From positions 362,965 through 426,964 of the forward strand of contig NZ_QOCG01000006.1 of NCBI RefSeq assembly GCF_003318235.1: a stretch of 64,000 nt of DNA. Reading direction: 5' to 3'. Of the stretch, positions 46,912-54,342 are shown piece by piece. The position numbers and the translations under genes are program-made. The notes beneath the pieces were generated by a model. It saw only the letters and a list, made by a program, of their open reading frames with translations. It did not search any database and was not told the DNA's origin. Every line of letters starts with the position of its first letter. The first letter of the stretch is position 1. The stretch comes from Loktanella sp. D2R18. Lineage in GTDB: Bacteria; Pseudomonadota; Alphaproteobacteria; Rhodobacterales; Rhodobacteraceae.

Positions 46912-48015
46912 TTAACCTTCTGAGGGATACACAGAGGAAATCCCATCCACGTAGTAGTTCATTGTCAGCAAGCGGCTGTCGCTTGCGGTTTCCCCTGGGG
47001 CAAGCCAACCTGAGCCATCTTGCAAGCGGACGGGGCCAGTGTAGGCGTGTTCTTGACCTGAAGAGAGGCGCTGAATGACGTCTTGCGTTTGCAACACCGT
47101 GCGGCTTGGTAGGGTTTCGAGTAACGGAGCCATGGCGACCATCTGTTCGCCTAGACCGCCCCAAGTGTCCTTGGATTCCCATGTGCCATCCAAGAATTCA
47201 CCAATCCTTTGCACGTAATACGGGCCCCAGTTGTTGATCATCGATGTCATAACAGCGTCGGGCGCATAATGGCTCATGTCTGACCCTTGGCCGAAGCTGT
47301 AGACACCTTTTTCTTGCGCGGCTTCGACCACAGCGGTGGAGACTGTGTGCTGCATCAGCACGTCGGCGCCGTTTTCGATCATCTGGCGCGCAACGGCACC
47401 TTCTTGTTCATAGTTGTACCAAGTGTTGAGCCAAGAAATGTCAAACACGATGTCAGGGTTTACGGATTTTGCAGCCAGATAGGCGGCGTTAATCCCGCGG
47501 ATCACCTGTGGAATCGGATATGCGCCGACGTAACCGATACGGTTGGTTTTCGACATTGTCGCGGCCAAGAAACCTTCGACGGCACGGCCTTCGTACCAGC
47601 GTGTGTTATAGGTGGCGACGTTTGCGGCACGGATGTAGCCCGCACAGCTTTCAAAGATGACGTTCGGGTTGGCTTGCGCGACTTCGATCGTCGACTTCAT
47701 GTAGCCGGCTGAAGTCGTAAAGATCATCTCGTAGCCGTCATCGACAAGTTCTTGGAACTTCTCTTTGTCGCCATTGCCCCATTCGGCAACCTCATGGAAC
47801 GCATCGATCTGTGCGCGATCCCCATACGCTGCACGTGCCTGTTCAAGCCCGCGCACGTGCTCATAATCCCACCCAACGTCGCCGCCTGGCGCAAATAGTA
47901 ACGTAAACGCAATTTTGCGTTTGTTCAGTGATTGCGCGTAGGCAGGGCTGAAGACCGTGGAACTTACCGCAGCAGCAGTAAGGCCCATAGCCTTGCGTCT
48001 GTTAATGTCTTTCAT
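46912..48015 (-). CDS. BMP-family (PnrA/Med-like) substrate-binding protein, Tat-type signal
   Basis: The 367-residue protein starts with a twin-arginine signal (DINRRKAMGLTAAAV ending SPAYAQ). A BMP domain follows, recognised by IAFTLLFAPGGDVGWDYEHVR, GYEMIFTTSAGY, NVIFESCAGY, YEGRAVEGFLAA and IGYVGAYPIPQVIRGINA. BMP proteins bind nucleosides or related ligands for ABC importers. The usual permease and ATPase genes are absent; instead a PBP-OmpA fusion gene follows. ATG 48015 follows GGAGA at seven bases. A perfect palindrome 55 bases upstream (48070-48087) may be the operator. Confidence 0.88.
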   Translation of the reverse strand: MKDINRRKAMGLTAAAVSSTVFSPAYAQSLNKRKIAFTLLFAPGGDVGWDYEHVRGLEQARAAYGDRAQIDAFHEVAEWGNGDKEKFQELVDDGYEMIFTTSAGYMKSTIEVAQANPNVIFESCAGYIRAANVATYNTRWYEGRAVEGFLAATMSKTNRIGYVGAYPIPQVIRGINAAYLAAKSVNPDIVFDISWLNTWYNYEQEGAVARQMIENGADVLMQHTVSTAVVEAAQEKGVYSFGQGSDMSHYAPDAVMTSMINNWGPYYVQRIGEFLDGTWESKDTWGGLGEQMVAMAPLLETLPSRTVLQTQDVIQRLSSGQEHAYTGPVRLQDGSGWLAPGETASDSRLLTMNYYVDGISSVYPSEG

Positions 48016-48069
48016 CAACGATCTCCGACGTTTAGGATTGATTTTTTCAGCGGACGGTTCCGCATTATT

Positions 48070-48087
48070 TTTTACCAACAGGTAAAA
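48070..48087. promoter_or_regulatory. Operator-like palindrome upstream of the BMP gene
   Basis: TTTTACC (48070-48076) and GGTAAAA (48081-48087) are perfect inverted 7-mers around AACA, 55 bases upstream of the start codon. The size and position fit a dimeric repressor or activator site; the regulator is unknown. Confidence 0.45.
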
Positions 48088-48197
48088 CTGGACGAAAATA
48101 AGTTCGCGCTAAGGCACTCATAAGGCGCGCAGAAGACGGTGAAATTTACCGAATCTTACGAAATCACTAAAATTTGACGCTAACTTAAGTAAAAGCA

Positions 48198-48220
48198 CAA
48201 AAAATGGGCTGATGGCCCTT
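48198..48220 (-). terminator. Probable oxyR terminator
   Basis: On the - strand GGGC-CATCA-GCCC is followed by ATTTTTTG. The stem is only 4 bp but GC-pure, and it lies about 190 bases past the oxyR stop. Confidence 0.45.
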
Positions 48221-48249
48221 CTGGTTGTCGGGTTTGTACGGCCATCGAC

Positions 48250-48285
48250 TGCACAATAATTTTTATCAATTGTTCAGATTGTGCA
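48250..48285. repeat. Wide perfect inverted repeat
   Basis: TGCACAAT (48250-48257) recurs inverted as ATTGTGCA (48278-48285), separated by 20 mostly A/T bases. It could be a cruciform or a two-site operator; neither flank resembles a terminator. Confidence 0.4.
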
Positions 48286-48404
48286 TAATTTCGCATCAAA
48301 ATCGGCTGCTTACGCAACGCTCTTGTGTGGGGGTAGGTCGGTTTCTATTGCCAGCACCCGGTTTTTCGATGCAAAGCCGAATCAATCGCTAGGCTATCTG
48401 AAGG

Positions 48405-49292
48405 CTAACAGTGGCCTAGATGCTGGCCGATCAGCAATCTTCCGAGCTGCTGAAACATTTCTTGTCTGGTCGATCCCGGTCGCCAAGCGAGCACCACCCG
48501 GCGCGGACAAGCGTCTGGTAAGGGGCTGAGCTGTATTTGCGTGCCGTTTACAACGCCTGCGTCGACCGCAAGATTAGGCAGTAGCGTGATCCCCAACCCT
48601 TCGGACACCATGGCAATCAAAGTCGTCAGGCTTGTTGCGGCAAAACTGTCTTCGGCAGTGGTAATCTGACCGGGATAGGCTGCAAGTGCATGGCGCTGCA
48701 GGCAGTGACCTTTTTCAAGCAACATCAACTCGCTGCTTTGCGTCAGTGCTTTGGCAGCATGGGGGATGGGGGCACCTGAAGGCGTTGCTAACTGATACCC
48801 ATCTTCAAACAGGGGCAATATCTCAAGCGCGCCAGTTTCAAAGGGTAAGGCAATTAGGATCAAATCCAACCGCCCTGCGTTGAGCCCCTCAATCAAACTT
48901 TCCGTCATTTCTTCGCGCAAGAAAACGCGCAGCTTGGGAAAGGTTTCCCGGATCGCGGGCAGGGCGCGTGGCAGCAAGTACGGCCCGATTGTCGGAATGG
49001 CGCCTAGCCTTAGGTCGCCTTCGAATGGGTTACGATGGGCTTTTGCCAGCGTTTCGATCTCGGTCGCATCTAGCAATAGTTGCCGCGCTCGATGGGTAAT
49101 CTCTGTGCCAATCTGCGTGAGCATGACGCTGTGACGGGTGCGTTCAAACAACTGCACGCCTAACCGGTCCTCTAGCTCTTTGATGCCCGCGCTCAGCGTG
49201 GGTTGGGTAACAAAACACATCTCGGCTGCGCGTGAAAAATTCAACGTGTCTGCGACTGCGGTCAGATAGCGCATTTGCCGAAGCGTAATCAT
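48405..49292 (-). CDS. oxyR: OxyR, LysR-type peroxide sensor
   Basis: The 295-residue product has the LysR helix-turn-helix (TLRQMRYLTAVADTLNFSR, CFVTQPTLSAGIKELE) and a periplasmic-binding-like effector domain. The peroxidatic cysteine is Cys197 in LEKGHCLQRHAL, matching the E. coli GHCLRDQA motif. The second (resolving) cysteine expected nine residues later is Tyr here, so disulfide switching as in E. coli is not possible with that pair. It is divergent from a peroxiredoxin gene, with a near-perfect OxyR box three bases before its own start, implying autoregulation. No strong doubt about family; sensing chemistry open. Confidence 0.9.
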   Translation of the reverse strand: MITLRQMRYLTAVADTLNFSRAAEMCFVTQPTLSAGIKELEDRLGVQLFERTRHSVMLTQIGTEITHRARQLLLDATEIETLAKAHRNPFEGDLRLGAIPTIGPYLLPRALPAIRETFPKLRVFLREEMTESLIEGLNAGRLDLILIALPFETGALEILPLFEDGYQLATPSGAPIPHAAKALTQSSELMLLEKGHCLQRHALAAYPGQITTAEDSFAATSLTTLIAMVSEGLGITLLPNLAVDAGVVNGTQIQLSPLPDACPRRVVLAWRPGSTRQEMFQQLGRLLIGQHLGHC

Positions 49293-49294
49293 AT

Positions 49295-49331
49295 ATAGAT
49301 TTCCTCTATTACCAATAGAGTTATATTCAAT
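49295..49331. promoter_or_regulatory. OxyR tetrad box between oxyR and prx
   Basis: ATAG (49295-49298), N7, CTAT (49306-49309), N7, AGAG (49317-49320), N7, CAAT (49328-49331) matches the OxyR consensus ATAG-N7-CTAT-N7-ATAG-N7-CTAT at 14 of 16 positions with exact spacing. A perfect palindrome CTCTATT-ACC-AATAGAG (49304-49320) covers its centre. Confidence 0.8.
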
Positions 49332-49395
49332 TTCACCTATAATAGTCCAGCGCCTATCTATGTCTCAACGAAACGCAGATATAAGGAATGCAGAT

Positions 49396-50040
49396 ATGAC
49401 TGACCAAACCCAACCCACCGGTGCCCGCCTGAATGAAGCCGCCCCTGCCTTTGACGCGCCGACCACGCATGGCCGCAAAACGCTTGAAGACTATCGCGGT
49501 AAATGGCTGGTGCTGTTCTCGCACCCGGCCGACTTTACACCTGTATGCACCACAGAATTCATCGCCTTTGCGAAGAAGCAAGATGATTTTAATGCCCGCA
49601 ATACCGAACTCTTGGGTTTGTCGATCGATAGCCATTACAGCCAAATCGCGTGGATGCTCAATATCAAAGAAAAATTCGGCGTTGAGATCAAATTCCCGAT
49701 CATTGCTGACCTCAATATGGCGGTCGCGCAAGCTTACGGGATGATACAGCCGGGGGCTTCGGATACGGCAGCGGTGCGGGCAACGTTCTTGATCGATCCC
49801 GAAGGTGTGCTGCGTGCGATGGTTTATTACCCGATGACCGCAGGCCGTTCGGTGGATGAAATCTACCGCCTGCTGGTCGCCATGCAAACCGCAGATGAAA
49901 ACAGTTGCGCGATGCCCGAAAACTGGAAAACCGGCGATCCTGTCATCGTACCAACCCCAGCCACGCCAGAGGCCGCGATGGCCCGGCCAGGCGAAGGGTA
50001 TGATACCGTCGACTGGTATTTCTCGACCCGCTCGCTCTGA
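49396..50040 (+). CDS. Peroxiredoxin of the Prx6/archaeal type
   Basis: The 214-residue protein has the thioredoxin-fold peroxiredoxin core with peroxidatic Cys51 in HPADFTPVCTTEF and a long C-terminal dimerisation arm containing Cys171 (ENSCAMPENW), as in the archaeal/Prx6-like group. It reduces hydrogen and organic peroxides using a thiol donor. AAGGA eight bases before ATG 49396 decides the start. It is the first gene of a run with dps and a persulfide-dioxygenase-like hydrolase, and lies under the OxyR box. Confidence 0.93.
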   Translation: MTDQTQPTGARLNEAAPAFDAPTTHGRKTLEDYRGKWLVLFSHPADFTPVCTTEFIAFAKKQDDFNARNTELLGLSIDSHYSQIAWMLNIKEKFGVEIKFPIIADLNMAVAQAYGMIQPGASDTAAVRATFLIDPEGVLRAMVYYPMTAGRSVDEIYRLLVAMQTADENSCAMPENWKTGDPVIVPTPATPEAAMARPGEGYDTVDWYFSTRSL

Positions 50041-50116
50041 ACAGATGGCGGGCCCCTGCGGCCCGCCGCCCCCACCCCTTATCAAAGCCCACCTCTATCA
50101 AAGAAGGAGACGACCC

Positions 50117-50560
50117 ATGACAACCGCATCCCAAAAGAACATCGCCGCCCTGAACGCCGTTCTGGGCGAAACATTCCGCCTTTATGTCCAGACCCACGGG
50201 TATCACTGGAACGTAGAAGGCCCCAACTTCCGTCAGTTGCACGTGTTGTTTGAAGAGCAATACCAGAACCTATGGGGTGCTTTGGATGAGATCGCCGAAC
50301 GTATTCGTACGCAGGGCGCCTACGCGCCGGGGTCTGTTGCCGACCTGATGGCACTGGCCGCACCGGAAGATACGCCAGCACAGTCTTCGGGTGAGATGAT
50401 GACAAAACTGATCGCTGGTCATGAGGCTCTTGCCGACACGTTGCGCGGGGCCATTGAGGCAAGCGGCAATGCAGGCGACGAAGTCTCCGCCGGTATTCTG
50501 ACGGATCGCCTAGAATATCATGAAAAAGAACTTTGGATGATGAAAGCAAGCATGCGCTGA
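50117..50560 (+). CDS. dps: Dps-family DNA-binding ferritin-like protein
   Basis: The 147-residue product forms the Dps dodecamer that oxidises Fe(II) with peroxide and protects DNA. Ferroxidase residues are visible in THGYHWNVEGPNF (about residue 28) and the LDEIAERIRTQG helix (about 60). The N-terminal tail is short and not lysine-rich, so DNA binding may be weak. AAGGAG at 50104-50109 supports ATG 50117; the longer frame upstream overlaps the peroxiredoxin gene in another phase and is not real. Confidence 0.94.
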   Translation: MTTASQKNIAALNAVLGETFRLYVQTHGYHWNVEGPNFRQLHVLFEEQYQNLWGALDEIAERIRTQGAYAPGSVADLMALAAPEDTPAQSSGEMMTKLIAGHEALADTLRGAIEASGNAGDEVSAGILTDRLEYHEKELWMMKASMR

Positions 50561-50623
50561 TCCTTCCTGACCACGCCTTCGGGCTTGGTCCACCTTCCCA
50601 TAATCACGCACAGGAGAGAACCA

Positions 50624-51493
50624 ATGAGTAATCCAATCGTAAAGGGCTTTTGGGACGCACCGACCGGAAGCTGGCAATATGTATTCCACGACCCCGACAC
50701 CATGAAAGGGGCTATCGTCGATCCTGTGTTGGATTTCGATCCGCTGGCTGGGGCGACATCTACCAAAAACGCGGAACGTCTGTTGGACTATGTGAATAAG
50801 ACTGGCATCGATCTTGTCTGGGTTCTGGACACGCACCCGCATGCCGATCACTTTTCTGCAGCCCCTTGGATCAAGGCACAAACGGGCGCGCCTACGGCAA
50901 TTGGTGAAAAGGTGACGGGCGTGCAAACGCTTTGGCAGGGCATCTATAATCTGCCTCAGGATTTCCCGACGGATGGCAGCCAATGGGATCGCTTGTTTGC
51001 CGATGGCGACGTATTTATGGTAGGCAATGTGCCTGTGAAGGTAATGTTTTCGCCGGGTCATACCTTGGCATCGATCACCTATGTTGCGGGCGATGCGGCC
51101 TTTGTCCATGACACGTTGATGATGCCCGACAGTGGCAGTTCGCGCGCGGATTTTCCGGGCGGTAGCTCGGCTGATCTCTACGGCAGTATTTCCGCGATCC
51201 TCGATTTGCCGCAAGAGACGCGGGTTTTTGTGGGGCACGACTATGCCCCCGGGCGCGATGCCGCCTGCGAGGCAAGCGTTGCTGAACACCGGGCCGCCAA
51301 TATCCATTGGAAAGACGCCCCAACCGAGGCCGAGTATCGCGCGGTGCGTGACGCCCGTGATGCCACGCTGGCTTTGCCCAAACTGATGTTGGCGGCTTTG
51401 CAGGTCAACATGCGCGGCGGGCGGTTGCCAGATGCCGAAGAAAACGGGCGCGCGTACCTGAAGGTTCCGTTGGATTACTTCGCAAATCGCTAA
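50624..51493 (+). CDS. Metallo-beta-lactamase-fold hydrolase, persulfide-dioxygenase-like
   Basis: The 289-residue protein has the MBL metal motif in VLDTHPHADHFSAA, a downstream His in VMFSPGHTLASITYV, the Asp in FVHDTLMMPDSGSSRADFPGG and a final His in VFVGHDYAPG. The mononuclear-iron pattern and the SSRADFPGG block point to ETHE1/Blh-type persulfide dioxygenases, which oxidise glutathione persulfide to sulfite. AGGAGAG six bases before ATG 50624 supports the start. It is 63 bases after dps on the same strand, placing sulfide/persulfide handling with the peroxide-stress genes. Confidence 0.88.
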   Translation: MSNPIVKGFWDAPTGSWQYVFHDPDTMKGAIVDPVLDFDPLAGATSTKNAERLLDYVNKTGIDLVWVLDTHPHADHFSAAPWIKAQTGAPTAIGEKVTGVQTLWQGIYNLPQDFPTDGSQWDRLFADGDVFMVGNVPVKVMFSPGHTLASITYVAGDAAFVHDTLMMPDSGSSRADFPGGSSADLYGSISAILDLPQETRVFVGHDYAPGRDAACEASVAEHRAANIHWKDAPTEAEYRAVRDARDATLALPKLMLAALQVNMRGGRLPDAEENGRAYLKVPLDYFANR

Positions 51494-51504
51494 GCGCGGT
51501 TACA

Positions 51505-52269
51505 TTAACGCTGATGACGCCATTGGGTTGGGGTCATCCCACTTTGGCGTCGAAACGCCGCCACAAAGGCCGATGGGCCTGAATACCCCAATGCGTCCGC
51601 CAGCGCGGTACTGCTTTGCCCCTGCTGCAACCCTTCAAGCGCCAGCACAAAACGCATCCTGTCCCGCCATTCGCGCCATGTCATGCCTGTTTCATGCAAA
51701 AAAAGACGGCTGAGCGTGCGTTCGCTTGTGCCTGTCGCCCGGGCAAGCAGGCTCAGGCTTGCGGACAAGCGTGGGCTTTCCATCACTCGGGTCATGACGG
51801 CTGCGACACGGGGGTCGCTACTGCCAGGCAGGTGGAGATCAGGACGCTCTAGCCGTGCAATCTCGTCCAAGGCAACCCAGCCCAGCCGCCGTAACTGGGC
51901 CTGGGGCACGGAGGGAGATTGGGTCATGCGCCGCGCAATGCCGCGCATCAAGGGCGTGGCGCGTAGCACGGTTGGCGCTGTTGGCATCGCAGTTGTGTCG
52001 TCAAATTTGGCCTGTAACTGAAAGGCTTGGAATTCTATTTGCGTCGCGGCCTCGACCACAGGCATTGTGCCTGCTGGCAGCCAAATTCCGAACCGGTCGG
52101 GAATGAACCAGCGATCTTCGCCGACCTCGACGCGCATCAACCCATCAAAACAGAACAGTACCATCGCCCAGGCGCTACGCGGCGCGACATCTGCGCCCTT
52201 TGGAAGAAGGCCGGACCATGCGACCACAGGTAGGCGGGTGTGTGGCGGAAAAACGACATGATTTGGCAT
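51505..52269 (-). CDS. AraC-family transcriptional regulator
   Basis: The 254-residue product has an N-terminal cupin-like sensing domain (about 10-90) and a C-terminal AraC pair of helix-turn-helices: SLSLLARATGTSERTLSRLFLHETG and the second recognition block TALADALGYSGPSAFVAAFRRQSGMTPTQWR. It is divergent from an SLC13-type transporter gene, with a 65-base gap, and probably controls it. The ligand is unknown. Convergent with the upstream MBL-fold gene (11-base gap). Confidence 0.92.
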   Translation of the reverse strand: MPNHVVFPPHTRLPVVAWSGLLPKGADVAPRSAWAMVLFCFDGLMRVEVGEDRWFIPDRFGIWLPAGTMPVVEAATQIEFQAFQLQAKFDDTTAMPTAPTVLRATPLMRGIARRMTQSPSVPQAQLRRLGWVALDEIARLERPDLHLPGSSDPRVAAVMTRVMESPRLSASLSLLARATGTSERTLSRLFLHETGMTWREWRDRMRFVLALEGLQQGQSSTALADALGYSGPSAFVAAFRRQSGMTPTQWRHQR

Positions 52270-52334
52270 GTTGTCGTTCTAGCACTCGGGGCGGACCTGC
52301 GATAGTGCACGAATATACTATATAAGAGGCCCCG

Positions 52335-53708
52335 ATGATCCGATTAAAAGAAACAGTGTTTGCCGTCGCGCTTGCTTTGGCGGTTTGGGCGTCGATCATG
52401 CCCCCGGCGGGGATGACCGCGGATCAAGGAATGACCTTTGGGATTGTAATTATTACGCTCGCGCTCTGGGGCACAGGATTGGTGCCGGGGTATGTGGCGT
52501 CGACGTTTTTGTTTGTTGCGTTGATCCTTGCAGGGCTGTTCGCGCCGCAGGACGTTTTTTCCAGCTTTGCGTCGACTGCGATCTGGTTGGTTGTAGCCGG
52601 GTTTGTTATCGGGGCCGCGATTACGCATTCAGGGCTTGGGGCACGGTTAGGCGCATTGGCGCGGCCGCATTTGTCCAAAAGTTATGCCGCATTGATCGGT
52701 GGCCTGATGATTCTGGGGATGGGCTTGGGTTTTGTCATGCCTTCATCGCTCGGTCGGGCGGCTGTTCTCGTGCCTGTCGGCATGGCGCTCGCAGATGCGC
52801 TGGGCCTTGAAAAAGGGTCGATGGGGCGCACGGGCGTCGCCGTGATCATCGCGGTTGGAACTAATATGCCAAGCTTTGCGATCCTCCCTTCAAATATTCC
52901 CAACATCATTTTGTCGGGCGTGGCCGAACAATCATTGGGCGCGCATTTTAGTTATGCTGACTATTTGTTGCTCCACTATCCGGTCTTGGGGATCGTGAAA
53001 TCGGCTGCTATCGTCGGGCTTGTCTTATATTTCTTTCCGGCCCGTGTCGCAGCGGTTTCGGATGCCCCAGCGCCGGTTGCCGGGTCTAGTCGTCGCCAAT
53101 GGGTGCTTTTGGCGATCTTGCTGGTGACCTTGGGCTTTTGGTCTACGGATCAGTTGCATGGGGTCAATGCGGCTTGGATCGGATTGACGACGGCACTGGT
53201 GCTCATGGTGCCGCAGTTGGGCTTTGTGCCGCCGCCTGTGTTTAAAAGTGCAGTCGATTTTTCGATGATCTTGTTCGTTGCGGGGGCGCTGACATTAGGC
53301 ACGGTGGTGAACGCCAGCGGCTTGGGGGATATCATTGCCCATGCGGTCTTGCAGATTTTACCATTCCAACAGGGCAGCGATTTTTTGAACTTTTTCTCTT
53401 TATCACTGCTTGGCATGGTCACGTCGCTTTTCACCACCGCGCCGGGGGCACCTGCCGTTTTGACGCCGCTTGCCCCTGAATTGGCGCAAACCACAGGGTT
53501 CACGGTTAACACGGTATTAATGACGCAAGTGATTGGCTTCTCGACCGTATTGTTCCCCTATCAAATTGGGCCATTGATCGTTGCAATGGGGCTTGCCGGC
53601 GAAAATACACGCCATTTGCTCAAGGTGACACTGTCGCTTTTTGTGGTGACGATTTTGGTGCTGCTGCCACTGGACTATCTTTGGTGGATGCTTTTGGGCA
53701 AGTTCTGA
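52335..53708 (+). CDS. SLC13/DASS-type anion symporter
   Basis: The 457-residue polytopic protein has about 11-12 membrane helices and two SNT/TAP-like hairpins, visible around FAILPSNIPNIILSG and SLFTTAPGAPAVLTPLAPEL, features of the divalent anion:Na+ symporter family. Substrates in the family are C4/C6 dicarboxylates, citrate, sulfate or sulfonates; the window offers no metabolic neighbour to choose between them. The gene is divergent from an AraC regulator and shares its control region. Confidence 0.85.
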   Translation: MIRLKETVFAVALALAVWASIMPPAGMTADQGMTFGIVIITLALWGTGLVPGYVASTFLFVALILAGLFAPQDVFSSFASTAIWLVVAGFVIGAAITHSGLGARLGALARPHLSKSYAALIGGLMILGMGLGFVMPSSLGRAAVLVPVGMALADALGLEKGSMGRTGVAVIIAVGTNMPSFAILPSNIPNIILSGVAEQSLGAHFSYADYLLLHYPVLGIVKSAAIVGLVLYFFPARVAAVSDAPAPVAGSSRRQWVLLAILLVTLGFWSTDQLHGVNAAWIGLTTALVLMVPQLGFVPPPVFKSAVDFSMILFVAGALTLGTVVNASGLGDIIAHAVLQILPFQQGSDFLNFFSLSLLGMVTSLFTTAPGAPAVLTPLAPELAQTTGFTVNTVLMTQVIGFSTVLFPYQIGPLIVAMGLAGENTRHLLKVTLSLFVVTILVLLPLDYLWWMLLGKF

Positions 53709-53734
53709 CGAGGGGGGCGTGGAAAGTCAGATTG

Positions 53735-54211
53735 TTACAGGGGCCCGGCGGGCGCTTTACATGTGCCATCGCCGACAGGTGCCATATTCAACAGCTCAAT
53801 CAGGCCGCAGTTCCCAGTGATCAAATCCGCCAAGGTGACCCCGTCTAATGCGTGATAGAATGCTTCAACCGCGTGTTCGATATAGCCGCGCAATCTACAT
53901 GTCGCAACCAGCGGACAGGTGTTGGTGTCCGCGTCAAAACATTCAGCAAAGGGAACGCTGGCCTCAAACACCCTGAAAACTTCGCCCATCGATATCTGCG
54001 CCATGGGACGGGCCAAACGCAACCCACCATTGCGGCCCCGTGTGGCCGTAACAAAACCATTTATGTGCAACATGTTAACCACCTGCAAAAGGTGGTTGTG
54101 CGACGCGTTACAGCGTTCGGCTATCTCCGCAGTTCGTAGAACGGTGCCATCGTTTGCCGCGCAGGCCATCAACAGGCGGGCCGCTAGATTTGTTCGGGTT
54201 GTCAGGCGCAT
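53735..54211 (-). CDS. nsrR: NsrR-type Rrf2 iron-sulfur regulator
   Basis: The 158-residue product has the Rrf2 winged helix (LTTRTNLAARLLMACAAN, IAERCNASHNHLLQVVNML, wing TRGRNGGLRLARP) and three cysteines at 91, 99 and 105 (ECFDADTNTCPLVATC), the C-x7-C-x5-C spacing used for cluster binding in NsrR/RirA-type proteins. NsrR senses nitric oxide through its cluster. It is divergent from cydDC, so NO-responsive control of the NO-tolerant bd oxidase is plausible. RirA or IscR are alternative labels, but the ECFD..TNTCP motif is typical of NsrR. Confidence 0.85.
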   Translation of the reverse strand: MRLTTRTNLAARLLMACAANDGTVLRTAEIAERCNASHNHLLQVVNMLHINGFVTATRGRNGGLRLARPMAQISMGEVFRVFEASVPFAECFDADTNTCPLVATCRLRGYIEHAVEAFYHALDGVTLADLITGNCGLIELLNMAPVGDGTCKAPAGPL

Positions 54212-54269
54212 ATTGGTCTTTTCGATTTTAAATGTTAGCCGTCTATGCCACGCAAAACTGTCGACGTAT

Positions 54270-54283
54270 TTGATCGAGATCAG
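54270..54283. promoter_or_regulatory. Fnr-type box upstream of cydD
   Basis: TTGAT-CGAG-ATCAG differs from the Fnr/FnrL consensus TTGAT-N4-ATCAA at one base. It is centred about 67 bases before the cydD start and could serve cydDC, nsrR or both. Confidence 0.65.
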
Positions 54284-54342
54284 ATGGCTTCGGCAGACAA
54301 TAGAATATCTGACATCTACGAATCAAGTTTATAGGTTGCCGC

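Larger units (their letters stand above)
48088..48404. other. Intergenic region between BMP gene and oxyR
   Basis: This 317-base AT-rich stretch holds no supported gene. It contains the oxyR terminator (48198-48220) and a wide inverted repeat (48250-48285). The remainder presumably carries the promoter of the BMP/PBP-OmpA operon; I cannot assign -35/-10 elements with confidence. Confidence 0.5.

Noticed and set aside
48281..48529. 82-codon open frame overlapping the oxyR end
   Set aside because: It overlaps the inverted repeat and the conserved C-terminus of oxyR on the other strand; no coding signal.
49856..50560. Long open frame that includes dps but starts inside the peroxiredoxin gene
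   Set aside because: The upstream part is a shadow of the peroxiredoxin gene in another phase; a strong ribosome site precedes the internal ATG at 50117.
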